Source: an uncultured Myxococcales bacterium
GTDB taxonomy: Bacteria; Myxococcota_A; UBA9042; CAIXZC01
Length of the DNA: 64,000 nt
Assembly: GCA_903895725.1 (NCBI GenBank)
Contig: CAITUV010000043.1
Location: 323,298-387,297 of the forward strand
Reading direction: 5' to 3'
Part shown: in pieces, positions 51,853-61,025 of the stretch
Numbering within the stretch: the stretch's first letter is position 1
How the letters are laid out: each line of letters opens with the position of its first letter
The notes under the pieces: generated by a model
What the model saw: the letters and a program-made list of their open reading frames with translations, nothing else
Told to the model about the DNA's origin: nothing
The model's database searches: none
Translations under genes and position numbers: made by a program

Positions 51853-53271
51853 ATGACCATGAACCGAATCCTTATCGCGGTACTCGTTGCGTGTTCGGCG
51901 GCGGCATGCGGGAGCAGCAACGGCTCGTCCGTTCCAGACGCGTCTGTGGACAGCTCCGACGGGCCGGCTGACGTTCGCGGCGATGTGCCTCGTGATGAGG
52001 CGTTGCCTCCCGTGGATCTGGTGGAGATGGTCGGTGCCGATGTGCCGGAGCTCCCGGAGGCACAGGGGGAGCTTCCGGATGAGGAATTGGCCGAACAGCC
52101 CGAGCTTGTGCCGGACTCAGGGGTCTTCTCGGACCTTCCTGACGTGGCGGATGAGGAAGCGCTCGTGCCTTCGGACGTGACGCCAGCCGACCTGTCTCCT
52201 GCCTACAACTTCCCGAATCAGTGGGGACCGTACGAGGTCGGGACACGCACCTACCAGTGGTTCGACATGGAGCGGATGCGGCTGGTGCCGACGACGATCT
52301 GGTATCCTGGAATTCCGGGCAGCCAGCCGAAGGCGAAGTACCTTGTTGTCATCGAGGGCAAGGCCTACACCAACACGCTGGCAGACAAGGGCGGCGCTCC
52401 ATACCCGCTCGTCATGTTCTCGCATGGATTCCGTGGGGTGGCGGTGCAGTCGGTGACCTTCACGGAGTTCATCGCCAGCCACGGCTACGTTGTCGTGGCC
52501 ATGGACCATGTGGGCAACACCCTGACCGATTTCTTTTCGGATGACGAGAAGGTCGCCGAGGTCGCGCTGGAGCGACCCAGGGACGTCGTGTACGCCTACG
52601 AGCAGGCATGCGCCGAGAGCATGAAGTCCGGCTCGCCGCTCAACGGAATGATCGATCCCTCCCGGGTTGCGATGTCCGGGCATTCGTTTGGAGGCTGGAC
52701 CGCCCTCATGATCGGGGGAGGCGAGGTGGAAGTGTCCGTGGCCCAGGCCGCTTGTGCTGCCGGAGCCCCATCGGACATTTTCTGCGACTACGTTGGGTAC
52801 TGGCCGTCGGGGCAGGTCGTCAAGGCGGAGAACGGAATCCCGGGGCTGAAGGCACTGGTGGCGTTGGCTCCCGGCGGATATTCGTCGTTCGACGACGCGG
52901 GGCTTGCCAAAGTGAAGGTACCGGCCATGATCTTCGGAGGCACGCTGGATGAAACTACTCCGGTCGAGGTGGAGATCGACCCCATCTACAATGCGCTGCC
53001 TCCGCCAAAGTACGAGGTGGTCCTGAAGGACGTCAGTCACATGAGCTTCACCAACGTCTGTGACGTGCCGCTGGCGGAGCAGGCGCTGGCCGACTACTGC
53101 GGGGTCGAGGGGATGCTGACTGCGGACGAGGCATTTGCCATGACGAACGGGCTTTCGGTCGCCTTTCTGGACTACTATGTGAAGAAGATCTCGGACGCAA
53201 AGCAGTTCCTGACGCCCGAGTTTGCCGCGGCGTTCTACCCCTCGGCGATCTTCCACTCCCAGGAGCAGTAG
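51853..53271 (+). CDS. PAF-acetylhydrolase-like alpha/beta hydrolase lipoprotein (second copy)
   Basis: The protein has 472 residues. ATG 51853 or 51859 is the start; the lipobox is AAAC. An acidic Pro/Glu linker runs to about 115. The hydrolase domain parallels the 15557 protein: WGPYEVGTRTYQW, TTIWYPG, PLVMFSHGFRGVAVQS, HGYVVVAMDHVGNT and MSGHSFGGW with the nucleophile Ser278, then an acid in GGTLDETTPVE and a His in LKDVSHMSF. The middle has a longer Cys-containing insert than the paralogue. Both probably hydrolyse short acyl esters at the cell surface. The pair arose by duplication and now lies 35 kb apart. Confidence 0.85.
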   Translation: MTMNRILIAVLVACSAAACGSSNGSSVPDASVDSSDGPADVRGDVPRDEALPPVDLVEMVGADVPELPEAQGELPDEELAEQPELVPDSGVFSDLPDVADEEALVPSDVTPADLSPAYNFPNQWGPYEVGTRTYQWFDMERMRLVPTTIWYPGIPGSQPKAKYLVVIEGKAYTNTLADKGGAPYPLVMFSHGFRGVAVQSVTFTEFIASHGYVVVAMDHVGNTLTDFFSDDEKVAEVALERPRDVVYAYEQACAESMKSGSPLNGMIDPSRVAMSGHSFGGWTALMIGGGEVEVSVAQAACAAGAPSDIFCDYVGYWPSGQVVKAENGIPGLKALVALAPGGYSSFDDAGLAKVKVPAMIFGGTLDETTPVEVEIDPIYNALPPPKYEVVLKDVSHMSFTNVCDVPLAEQALADYCGVEGMLTADEAFAMTNGLSVAFLDYYVKKISDAKQFLTPEFAAAFYPSAIFHSQEQ

Positions 53272-53367
53272 GGGAGCATCAGCGCAAACGTTTTCGGCCC
53301 CTGCCGGGTGGCAGCGAATCGAGGATGCAACGATCCACGCGGGCAGCGCCGGGGCGGCGACCCGGTA

Positions 53368-56300
53368 TCACTTCACCCACATGAGCAGCTTGTTGTTGTA
53401 TCCGCCTCCAGGAGGGGCACCATACTGCACGGTTCCACCCGCGGCACCGAGCTTGTTTCCGAGATAGTTGTCCGTGATTCCGCTCATGCCGCGCTCGGGG
53501 GCGCTGTGGGTCTTCACCACGTTCGTGTACTCGCTGGTGCCGTTGCAGCCGTACCAGGCGTCGAGCCCGCCGGAGTTCCCGCCCCAGTTGGTGCACTGCT
53601 GGTAGGAGGGACTGTTGGACGTGGAGAACGTGTAGGTGTAGCGGCGACACTGGGCCAGATCATGCGCCGAGTGCTGATAGGTGCACTCCGACGGGAAGAA
53701 GTAGCGGTGGGCTACCGTTGGCGACGAGCAGCGGTACCCGATCCGGGTATCGTTGTATGCTTTGAGCTTGTTGATCACCGCGTCCGAGAACTTGGCGCTT
53801 GCACCCGAAAGAGAGAGGAGACCCGCCGGGTCGCCCTGCGCTCCGGTGGTCTGGGCAAGGAGGGCGCCTTCGATGTTGTCGCGGTAGACCAGCGTCCAGC
53901 CGCCACCGTCCTGAGTCATGTCGCAGTAGACCTGGAAGGGGGCGTCACCGCCGTTGCCATCCGGATCGACCTGGTACACTCCGTCGGGGCTGTTGGGGGA
54001 TGCGGTCTTCCAGGCCAGGCACGAGGCCATCACGTCGGCCACGCATTGGCCCGACTTGCATTTCTTGCCGGCCCCGCAGTCCGTGCCGTCGACGAGCGGA
54101 GTGTGTGTGCACCCGGTCAAGGGCAGGCACGCATCCTGTGTGCAGGCATTGCCGTCCTGGCAGTCAAGCATCAGCGCTCCCGGCTTGCAGGTGCCATTCG
54201 AACAGGAGTCGGAAAGTGTGCACGTGTCTCCGTCAGAGCAGCCGGCAGCGTTGTTCACGTGCACACATCCGGTCGCCGGGGAACAGAAGTCGTCCGTACA
54301 GACGTTGGAATCGTCGCAGGAGGGAGCGGGGCCACCCGAGCAGGTGCCCGCCAGGCACGAGTCTCCTGTCGTACAGGCATTTCCATCGTCGCACGGGGCG
54401 GTCTGCGGGGAGTAGACGCACCCGGAGTCCGGCGAGCAGGAATCCAGGGTGCACGGGTTTCCATCGTTGCAGCCAAGGGAGGTGCCGGTCTGGCACTTGC
54501 CCTGTCCGCACTTGTCCCCCAAGGTGCACACGCTTCCGTCATCGCACGGGGCGGTGTTGGGAGAGTGCTGGCACCCCTTTGCCGGCTCACACCAGTCGTC
54601 CGTACAGAGGTTGGAGTCGTTGCAGTCGACCGCCTTGACCCCGAGGCAGACGCCGTTGCTGCACAGGTCCCCCTGGGTGCAGAAGTTCAAGTCGTCGCAG
54701 GGGAGGGAGTTTGGCTTGTGCAGGCAGCCGGCCAGCGGGTCGCAGGAATCCAGTGTACACGGATTGCCGTCGTCGCACTTGAGCGTGCCTCCGCCCTTGC
54801 AGGCCCCGAGCGTACATTGATCTCCCGATGTGCAGACGTTGCCGTCGTCGCAGGGTGCCTGGTTGAGAACGTGAGTGCAGCCAACGGCCGGGTCACAGGC
54901 GTCGTCGGTGCACGGGTTGTCGTCCTTGCACCCCAACAGCCCCGTGGCCACGCACGATCCCCCCTTGCATTGGTCAGGACCGGTGCATGCGTTGCCATCG
55001 TCGCAAGCGGCCTGATTGAGCTGGACCACGCATCCCTTCTGGGGGTCGCAGGAATCGTCCGTACAGGGGTTTCCATCGTTGCAGGAGAGGATGCCACCCC
55101 CCTGGCACATCCCCTCGACACACAGGTCACCCGTGGTGCAAGCGTCGGCATCGTTGCAGGGAGCCGAGTTCTGGATGTGGAGGCAGCCGGACTGCGGGAG
55201 GCAGGAATCGTCGGTACACGGATTCCCGTCATTGCAGTTGGCAGGAGCCGTTCCGGCGCAAAGGCCTGAGGCGCAAGCATCGTCGAGAGTGCATGGGTCG
55301 CCGTCGTCGCAGGGGAGGCCCTCCTGGCCCGGGACGAGGGAGCATTTGGCGGTTGCGGGGTCGCAGGCAGCCTGGAGGCACAGCCAGTCCTTTCCGTCAG
55401 CCACGAAGCTCGGAATGGGGCACTGCACTTCGGAGCCGGGGAGCACCGCACACTGGTAGGGGAGCTTGTCCTTGCTGCAAAAGAGGGTTCCGTTGCAGAG
55501 GTCTCCGTCTTCCAGCACCGCACAGTCCCCACCGGCCTTGCAATCGCACTCCACGGCAAAGCCGGCGCACGTCCCTTCGTTGCACTGATCGCCTACGGTG
55601 CACGGGTTGCCGTCGTCGCAGGAGCCCGGAGCAGCGAGGTACTCGCACCCTCCGTTCTTCGTGCACACGTTCTCGGTGCAGGGGTTTTCATCGTCGCACT
55701 CGACCAGGTCGCCGACGCACTGGCCGTCCACGCAGTGATCGGCCACGGTGCAAGGGTTGCCGTCCCCGCACTCCCCCTCGTCCAGGACGGTGTTGACGCA
55801 CCCCGCATCGGCAGCGCACGAGTCCTTTGTGCAGGGGTTGCCGTCGTCGCAGAGCGGGACGAAGACGCCCTCGAGCAGATCCGGCTCGTCCACGTCGCCG
55901 TCGCAGTCGTCGTCGATTCCGTTGCAGATCTCGCGGGCGGGGACCGGGGCATCGCACTCTGTAAGACCCGACTCCTCGCACACTCTCTTTCCGCTGCACG
56001 AGCCCCACTCGCTGACGGACTGGCAGGGGGTCCAGAGCTTCAGCTCCACGGACTTCCCGGTGCAGGGACACAGGCCCGTGTCCGCGATACACTGCATGCT
56101 CTCGATGCCGTCCACGGACTTGGCCATCTTGCACGAGAAGCCCCACGGGCATTGCTGAGTCGCCTTGCACGTGCCGCCGCAGAAACTCCCCTCGGTGCCG
56201 TAGTCCACGCAGACGTCGTCCACGCCTCCTGCACTCCCGCAGCCTCCGTTGTCCTGGCACGGTCGGCAGAGGTTGGCGTGATCGGAGACACACACGTATA

Positions 56301-56682
56301 CGAGGTCCCGGCCGGCCCCGGAGATGGCCTTGCAGGACCAGCCAGCGGGGCATTCCTCGCTGCATACCTGCGTGCACACGCCATCCCCCATGTGCTCAAC
56401 GCAGAAGCCCGACTGGCAATCGAGGTTGTCCAGGCACTTGTCTCCAAAGCACCCTTCGCCCGGCTTGCACCCGCCCCGGTTGAAGTCGGCATCCTCCCGA
56501 AGCTCTTCGTCGCGGACCTCGGCTGCCGCTTCCACGACATCTGCCGGGGAGCCGGTCTCGACCACCGAATCCGTCGGGGCGGCGGAGTTGTCGGGCACAG
56601 CATCGAGCAGGGTCACGGTCCCCGATCCGGAGCAGGCGGCCAGCAGGGAGAGGGTCCATGAGATCCGGAGAATCGCGCGCAT
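53368..56682 (-). CDS. Large Cys-rich lipoprotein with fibrinogen-like C-terminal domain
   Basis: The protein has 1104 residues, starting at 56682 behind GAGGAGGTG. The lipobox is LLAAC. The N-terminal third has DCQSGFC/CTQVCSEECPAGWSC modules and one MopE-like [14 protein letters not shown]. Residues about 290-880 hold some fifteen Cys repeats of the CDDGNPCTxDSC...GC type. The C-terminal 220 residues start CLAWKTASPNSPDGVYQVDPDG and contain PFQVYCDMTQDGGGWTLVYRD, a hallmark of fibrinogen-like and collagen C-propeptide-like recognition domains (the GGGWT motif). Cys pairs around WYGCNG follow. In animals such domains bind acetylated sugars or proteins. A binding role at the surface is inferred. 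Confidence 0.87.
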   Translation of the reverse strand: MRAILRISWTLSLLAACSGSGTVTLLDAVPDNSAAPTDSVVETGSPADVVEAAAEVRDEELREDADFNRGGCKPGEGCFGDKCLDNLDCQSGFCVEHMGDGVCTQVCSEECPAGWSCKAISGAGRDLVYVCVSDHANLCRPCQDNGGCGSAGGVDDVCVDYGTEGSFCGGTCKATQQCPWGFSCKMAKSVDGIESMQCIADTGLCPCTGKSVELKLWTPCQSVSEWGSCSGKRVCEESGLTECDAPVPAREICNGIDDDCDGDVDEPDLLEGVFVPLCDDGNPCTKDSCAADAGCVNTVLDEGECGDGNPCTVADHCVDGQCVGDLVECDDENPCTENVCTKNGGCEYLAAPGSCDDGNPCTVGDQCNEGTCAGFAVECDCKAGGDCAVLEDGDLCNGTLFCSKDKLPYQCAVLPGSEVQCPIPSFVADGKDWLCLQAACDPATAKCSLVPGQEGLPCDDGDPCTLDDACASGLCAGTAPANCNDGNPCTDDSCLPQSGCLHIQNSAPCNDADACTTGDLCVEGMCQGGGILSCNDGNPCTDDSCDPQKGCVVQLNQAACDDGNACTGPDQCKGGSCVATGLLGCKDDNPCTDDACDPAVGCTHVLNQAPCDDGNVCTSGDQCTLGACKGGGTLKCDDGNPCTLDSCDPLAGCLHKPNSLPCDDLNFCTQGDLCSNGVCLGVKAVDCNDSNLCTDDWCEPAKGCQHSPNTAPCDDGSVCTLGDKCGQGKCQTGTSLGCNDGNPCTLDSCSPDSGCVYSPQTAPCDDGNACTTGDSCLAGTCSGGPAPSCDDSNVCTDDFCSPATGCVHVNNAAGCSDGDTCTLSDSCSNGTCKPGALMLDCQDGNACTQDACLPLTGCTHTPLVDGTDCGAGKKCKSGQCVADVMASCLAWKTASPNSPDGVYQVDPDGNGGDAPFQVYCDMTQDGGGWTLVYRDNIEGALLAQTTGAQGDPAGLLSLSGASAKFSDAVINKLKAYNDTRIGYRCSSPTVAHRYFFPSECTYQHSAHDLAQCRRYTYTFSTSNSPSYQQCTNWGGNSGGLDAWYGCNGTSEYTNVVKTHSAPERGMSGITDNYLGNKLGAAGGTVQYGAPPGGGYNNKLLMWVK

Positions 56683-56843
56683 ACCACACCTCCTCGTACG
56701 ACCGGATACTGTACCATGCGGGGCGGGGAATCTCCATGCCCCGACGGGACGGGAACCACGTCAAGCGTCCCCCCCTGACCCGTCGTCCCTTGAGGCCCAC
56801 GCACTCGTGTTCCCCCATTTGCGACAAGCCGGGGCCTGTGTGC

Positions 56844-57554
56844 CTACGGATCCACTCGAGTGGGCTTCTGCTCCTCGGCCGAGGACGGCGGTGAGGGCAC
56901 GACCTTGCCGTTGCGGAGATTCTCGAGCAGATTCCGTACTTCCTCGTCGGTCAGCTCCGTCGGAAGCCCCCGGACGAAGCCGGCCATGCGGCGCCAGAGG
57001 TTGAGTCCGTCGTCCAGCGCCAGCTTCCCGTCTCCCGCCGAAGTCACGCCCACGTTGAAGATGATCCCCCGCCCCTTGAAAATGAGAGGAAGAGCATAGC
57101 CGTGGGACGTCGGCGAAAGCTTGAAGTGGACATAGGTCTGACCTCCCAGGGTCTCGTCCTCCAGGACCTCGAACCCGACGTCGGCATACTTCTTCCTGAG
57201 TCCGTCCCTCGATGGCTCGCCTTTCTGCAGGCTGGCCGCATCCGAGGATGTGACGGAGAATTCGATCATCATGTTCTCCACCGTGAACCCGGCGGTCACG
57301 ATGCGGGCCCCCGCCTCCTTCTGCTCAGGCTTGAGATCCTTGTCCTTGGCTCCAATCCCATCGAGTGACGCTGGAACGGGAACCTGGATCACGTCGCCGT
57401 CCGTGTAGGAATAGGGCAGGGAGATCAGCTTCCAGCCGGCGGGAAGCTCCTCGGCAGTGACGGCACCGCAGGCCAGGCCGAGAACCACTGCCCACGCCAC
57501 GCCGAGCTGAACTGCCGGACCGACTCTGAACATCTCCGAAAAGGGTTGCTTCAT
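56844..57554 (-). CDS. Secreted protein of unknown function
   Basis: The protein has 236 residues, starting at 57554 behind GAGGTGG. The signal peptide (LGVAWAVVLGLACGAVTA) is probably cleaved after VTA near residue 34; the Cys in LACG is not in a convincing lipobox. The mature protein is an alpha+beta domain with the segments GWKLISLPYSYTDGDVIQVPVP and TYVHFKLSPTSHGYALPLIFKGRG. It ends with a charged helical tail (TDEEVRNLLENLRNGKVV) and a Pro-rich end. I recognise no family. It is divergent from the GreB-like gene, whose promoter lies just upstream. Confidence 0.65.
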   Translation of the reverse strand: MKQPFSEMFRVGPAVQLGVAWAVVLGLACGAVTAEELPAGWKLISLPYSYTDGDVIQVPVPASLDGIGAKDKDLKPEQKEAGARIVTAGFTVENMMIEFSVTSSDAASLQKGEPSRDGLRKKYADVGFEVLEDETLGGQTYVHFKLSPTSHGYALPLIFKGRGIIFNVGVTSAGDGKLALDDGLNLWRRMAGFVRGLPTELTDEEVRNLLENLRNGKVVPSPPSSAEEQKPTRVDP

Positions 57555-57618
57555 GGTACCACCTCACGGAGCGAGTATCTGCCCGACGCCGAGGGGAATC
57601 AAGCATGCGCTCGGGAGG

Positions 57619-57647
57619 TTGCATTGGCTGATTGCGGCCGGTATCCT
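57619..57647 (+). promoter_or_regulatory. Candidate promoter for the GreB-like gene
   Basis: TTGCAT (57619-57624), 17 bases, TATCCT (57642-57647), about 43 bases before the ATG at 57690. Confidence 0.4.
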
Positions 57648-57689
57648 CACCGAGTCACCGGCAGCCAGGGGCCGTCGGTGGGAGAGGGT

Positions 57690-58160
57690 ATGAACAAGGC
57701 ATTCATCAAAGAAGACGACATCGACACCGAGGTCCGATGGGACGAGCCCCTGGGCGACGAGCCGAGGCGCATGACGCCGGACGGATACGATGCCTACCGC
57801 CGCGAGCTCGACGAGCTGGAGCGGGTCGGAGAGGCCCTGGATGATGTCGGGCAGCGCAGAGCCCGGTTCCTGCGACGCCTCATTCCCCTCATGATCGTGG
57901 TACCTCCGCACACCGGCGAGCCGCGCGCCTTCTTCGGCGCCTGGGTCACGGTGGAGGACGAGGACGGCATGAGGCGGACGTATCGACTGGTGGGGAGGGA
58001 CGAAGTCAGTGCTTCCCGAAACTACGTCAATGTCGATGCTCCCGTTGGCCGGGCGCTGCTGGGCAAGAAGGCCGGTGACGTTGGCGTCATCGTGAGGCCG
58101 GATGGCGAGTACGAGAACCTCGACGTCATCGAAGTATCCTGGGCACCGCCCGGAGCCTAG
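57690..58160 (+). CDS. GreB-like protein lacking the catalytic coiled-coil tip
   Basis: The protein has 156 residues, ATG 57690 after GGGAGAGGG. The N terminus MNKAFIKEDD matches that of many GreB proteins. The C-terminal FKBP-like domain is well conserved: FFGAWVTVEDEDG, YRLVGRDE, YVNVDAPVGRALLGKKAGD. Between them the coiled coil is short. After TPDGYDAYRRELDELERVGEALDD the sequence passes directly to RRARFLRRLIPLMIVVPP. The stretch that in GreA/GreB carries the acidic tip (GDRSENADY and flanks, some 30 residues) is missing. GreB uses that tip to place a second magnesium ion in RNA polymerase and trigger transcript cleavage. The protein could therefore bind the secondary channel without cleaving. 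It is a single gene. Confidence 0.82.
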   Translation: MNKAFIKEDDIDTEVRWDEPLGDEPRRMTPDGYDAYRRELDELERVGEALDDVGQRRARFLRRLIPLMIVVPPHTGEPRAFFGAWVTVEDEDGMRRTYRLVGRDEVSASRNYVNVDAPVGRALLGKKAGDVGVIVRPDGEYENLDVIEVSWAPPGA

Positions 58161-58193
58161 GAGACGGAGAGTGCCCGGGGGCTGGGGCCCGTG

Positions 58194-60773
58194 CTACGGT
58201 ACCGCCACCATGACAACCTGCGTGCCTGGAGTCACCTCGACCGGAGCAAGACGCACGAACGGTGTGCCCCAGGGAGAGAAGAAAACCTCCGCGCCATGCG
58301 GCTGGCCATTTGCGGTGACGGTCGGGGGACCGGGGTCCTGGGGAGTCGTGGCTTCGACGTCGATTCCGTCGTCGAAAGGCAGATCCAGCTTGACTGTAAG
58401 GGTCTCGCCCGACTGGTGCGACAGGGTGACCTTCCACGCGGAGTCGTCCGGGCGCTCGAACCGGACATCGATCCGGGTATCGCCGACACGCACGGAGCGG
58501 GCATCGAGCCAGTGCCAGCCGTTGGGCAGGTGCGGAGCGAGGGTCAAGGTCATGGCCGGAGCGTCCTGCCTGAGCCCCAGCAGGTAGAACACCACGGCCT
58601 CCGCATTGATGCCTCCCTCCCAGGGACGGTAGCGAGCAGTGTAGTCTGCAGGCTCCTGGCCCATCTCGCCGTAAAGCAGGTGGAGAGGAGAGAAGTCGTC
58701 CAGAATCTGGTACTCCGGCGTCGTTCCCGTGGGTGTGGCATGCAGGCGCATGGCATTGAATGCCTTCTCCGCCAGGTGATGCCGGGCCGCGGCAAGCGCC
58801 CACAGGTAGTGCCCCGGATTCATACCGGTGTAGATGCCCTTCTCGACCGGTAGCCCCAGGATGTTCTCGTAGCTGGCCGGGAGCGGCGAGATCAGGATGC
58901 CGTCCTCACCGCCGATCTGGTCGATGGCGACCTTCAGGTTGGACACGGCAATCGGATCGTCCGGGGGAAGCAGGCCGAGCCAGGTCGGAAACATCGAGAC
59001 ATCCTCGAACAGCTTCGGGGCCTGCTCCAGGGACGGCGTCTTCACGTAGGGAACATAAGCACCGTCCTTGGTCAGGAACGCATCGTTCATGGCGGTACGC
59101 ATCTCTTCCATCCGGGTTGCCAGCTTCTCCTGTTCGCAGTCGGCCCCGGCCGCGTCGCACAAAGCAATCATCGTCTCCGCACCGACGACCCAGAGGAACG
59201 ACGAGAACGCGGAATCAAAGCCCACCTCGAACTGCTCCAGCAGCGAGAGGTCGTGGGCAACGGCCATGGCTGCCCGGTAGGTCTCGTCTCCGCTGAACGG
59301 GAGCAGGTCGCCGTCGAACTGCTGCTTCCACATGGAGTGCTTCATCATCTCGACCCGCTCGGGCATGAAATCCAGCTTGCCGGAGGCCATCCAATACCAG
59401 TAGTGCATGAGCGGGATATGGCTGGGAGTCTCGGCCTTGAGGTGATCCTTCATGGTGCCCATGGAGGCCCAGTCGGGCTGGTCGTTGACCGGGAGAACGG
59501 GCATCAGGTCGGCCGGATAGGCATTCTGGAGGCCACCCCCCTCGACACTGCCGTACCAGATGTAGTCGAGGTTGCGGCGAAGCTCCTCGAACAGGCCGAG
59601 GGAAATCAGGAGGCGGGCGGGGCCGGCCGTGTCGCGCATCCAGGCATGGGTGTACTGGGACATGGGGCAGATCGCGCCGCCCGCACTCTGCTGCGAGAGG
59701 CTGACGATGAGCTGCGTCTCCAGGTACCCGTCCACCATCGGGTCGGGAGTCTCAATCGTGGTGGCAGCCGAGAGGCGATCCTTCCAGCGGGAGTGTGTGT
59801 CCTGGAGCAGCAAAGCGGGTTCTGCTGCCGCGTCCAGCAGCCCAGCAAACACAGGCTCTGCGGGCTCGTCGGAATCGCTCACCACGAAGGCCAGGACGAC
59901 GACGTGTTCCCCCTGTGGACCGATGTCGGGAATGGATATCGCCAGTTCCTTGGCAAGCGGCACGCCTGTCCCACCCGACAGCACCTTCACCGTCCGGGTC
60001 TTGTCGAGCAGGGTCTCGACGACCGCCTGCTCACCGGCGACCTGGTCGCGTGCAAAGCGCACGCTCAGGGTGAGTCCCTGCAGCGGCTTGTCCGTCCGGT
60101 TCTTCAGGACGGCAACCCGCAGAATGGCCCTGGAGAGCGGGTCCGTGGGCTTGTCGGTCATGAGCGCCGCATCCACCGTGAACAGGCGGAGAGAGGACTG
60201 TTCCGCCGCAGTCAGGACGATCGGAGCTTGACGGACGCGGCCCAGCCATTCCCGTTGCCAGGCATAGGGATTGCCTGATTCCGGGACGACTTCGAGCCAG
60301 GCATCGGAGAAGAACTGTGGACCACGCTCGTAGCTGGGCCCCACCATCGAGTGGAACCGATTGAACGGGCCCTGGTAGCCGACGAAGGAGAAGATGCTGC
60401 CGTTGCCGACGGCGAGATCGCCGAAATAGCGCAGCTCGGGCGGATTGGAGGGCTTTTCCTCGAGCCGGTGCGACCACGGGGCGACGTCGAGCAGCCAGGG
60501 GTGATCGCTGATCCAGGTGGGCCAGACCAGGGGTTCGGCCCCAGCCTGCCAGAGGAAGTCAGGGGAAGGAAACGGGGTGTCCGAATCGACGGCATCGAGC
60601 AGGTCGACCGACAGGTCGCCGGCTGCGTCCGGTGGGGCGGAGTCCGCGCTCCTAGCGTCCGAGGCGTCGGCGGCATCGGCCGGGGAGCCTTTCGAGCCGG
60701 TGCTGCATCCGTAGGAAGAAGCGAGGAGAGCGAGAGCCAACTGAGCAGTCAGGCAGGCGTGGAGCCTTTGCAT
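58194..60773 (-). CDS. Lipoprotein with (alpha/alpha)6-type glycoside hydrolase domain
   Basis: The protein has 859 residues, starting at 60773 behind GGAGGT. The signal ends SSYGC, a likely lipobox, followed by an Asp/Ala linker. Residues about 70-330 are a beta-sandwich ([46 protein letters not shown]). Residues about 340-720 resemble six-hairpin glycosidases of the GH15/GH63/GH94 kind: [63 protein letters not shown] and [19 protein letters not shown], with candidate acids in MRD and in the WEGG segment. A small beta domain ends the protein. Family and substrate are not settled. The product is probably a surface glycan hydrolase. Confidence 0.75.
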   Translation of the reverse strand: MQRLHACLTAQLALALLASSYGCSTGSKGSPADAADASDARSADSAPPDAAGDLSVDLLDAVDSDTPFPSPDFLWQAGAEPLVWPTWISDHPWLLDVAPWSHRLEEKPSNPPELRYFGDLAVGNGSIFSFVGYQGPFNRFHSMVGPSYERGPQFFSDAWLEVVPESGNPYAWQREWLGRVRQAPIVLTAAEQSSLRLFTVDAALMTDKPTDPLSRAILRVAVLKNRTDKPLQGLTLSVRFARDQVAGEQAVVETLLDKTRTVKVLSGGTGVPLAKELAISIPDIGPQGEHVVVLAFVVSDSDEPAEPVFAGLLDAAAEPALLLQDTHSRWKDRLSAATTIETPDPMVDGYLETQLIVSLSQQSAGGAICPMSQYTHAWMRDTAGPARLLISLGLFEELRRNLDYIWYGSVEGGGLQNAYPADLMPVLPVNDQPDWASMGTMKDHLKAETPSHIPLMHYWYWMASGKLDFMPERVEMMKHSMWKQQFDGDLLPFSGDETYRAAMAVAHDLSLLEQFEVGFDSAFSSFLWVVGAETMIALCDAAGADCEQEKLATRMEEMRTAMNDAFLTKDGAYVPYVKTPSLEQAPKLFEDVSMFPTWLGLLPPDDPIAVSNLKVAIDQIGGEDGILISPLPASYENILGLPVEKGIYTGMNPGHYLWALAAARHHLAEKAFNAMRLHATPTGTTPEYQILDDFSPLHLLYGEMGQEPADYTARYRPWEGGINAEAVVFYLLGLRQDAPAMTLTLAPHLPNGWHWLDARSVRVGDTRIDVRFERPDDSAWKVTLSHQSGETLTVKLDLPFDDGIDVEATTPQDPGPPTVTANGQPHGAEVFFSPWGTPFVRLAPVEVTPGTQVVMVAVP

Positions 60774-60954
60774 TGGAAACCTCCGCGACCTAGCTGGAAG
60801 GGCCGCACGACCGCCGAGAATAGGACAGTACGGTGCGACAGGAAAGAGAAAACCCGAGGCTTGGACCCGCCGGCGGAAAGCGTGGGCTTCTGGAATGCGG
60901 ATGCTCGGGGCCGTCGGCGGCACCGCTCCCGGCCTGCGTACGCGGGTGCGGCCC

Positions 60955-60983
60955 TTTACGGGATGCCGAACGCCGGGTATGAT
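60955..60983 (+). promoter_or_regulatory. Sigma-70-type promoter for the MopE-like gene
   Basis: TTTACG (60955-60960), 17 bases, TATGAT (60978-60983), about 43 bases before the ATG at 61026. Confidence 0.45.
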
Positions 60984-61025
60984 GATGACCTGCCTCAGCG
61001 AGGCGGCAATCAGGAGGAATGTATC

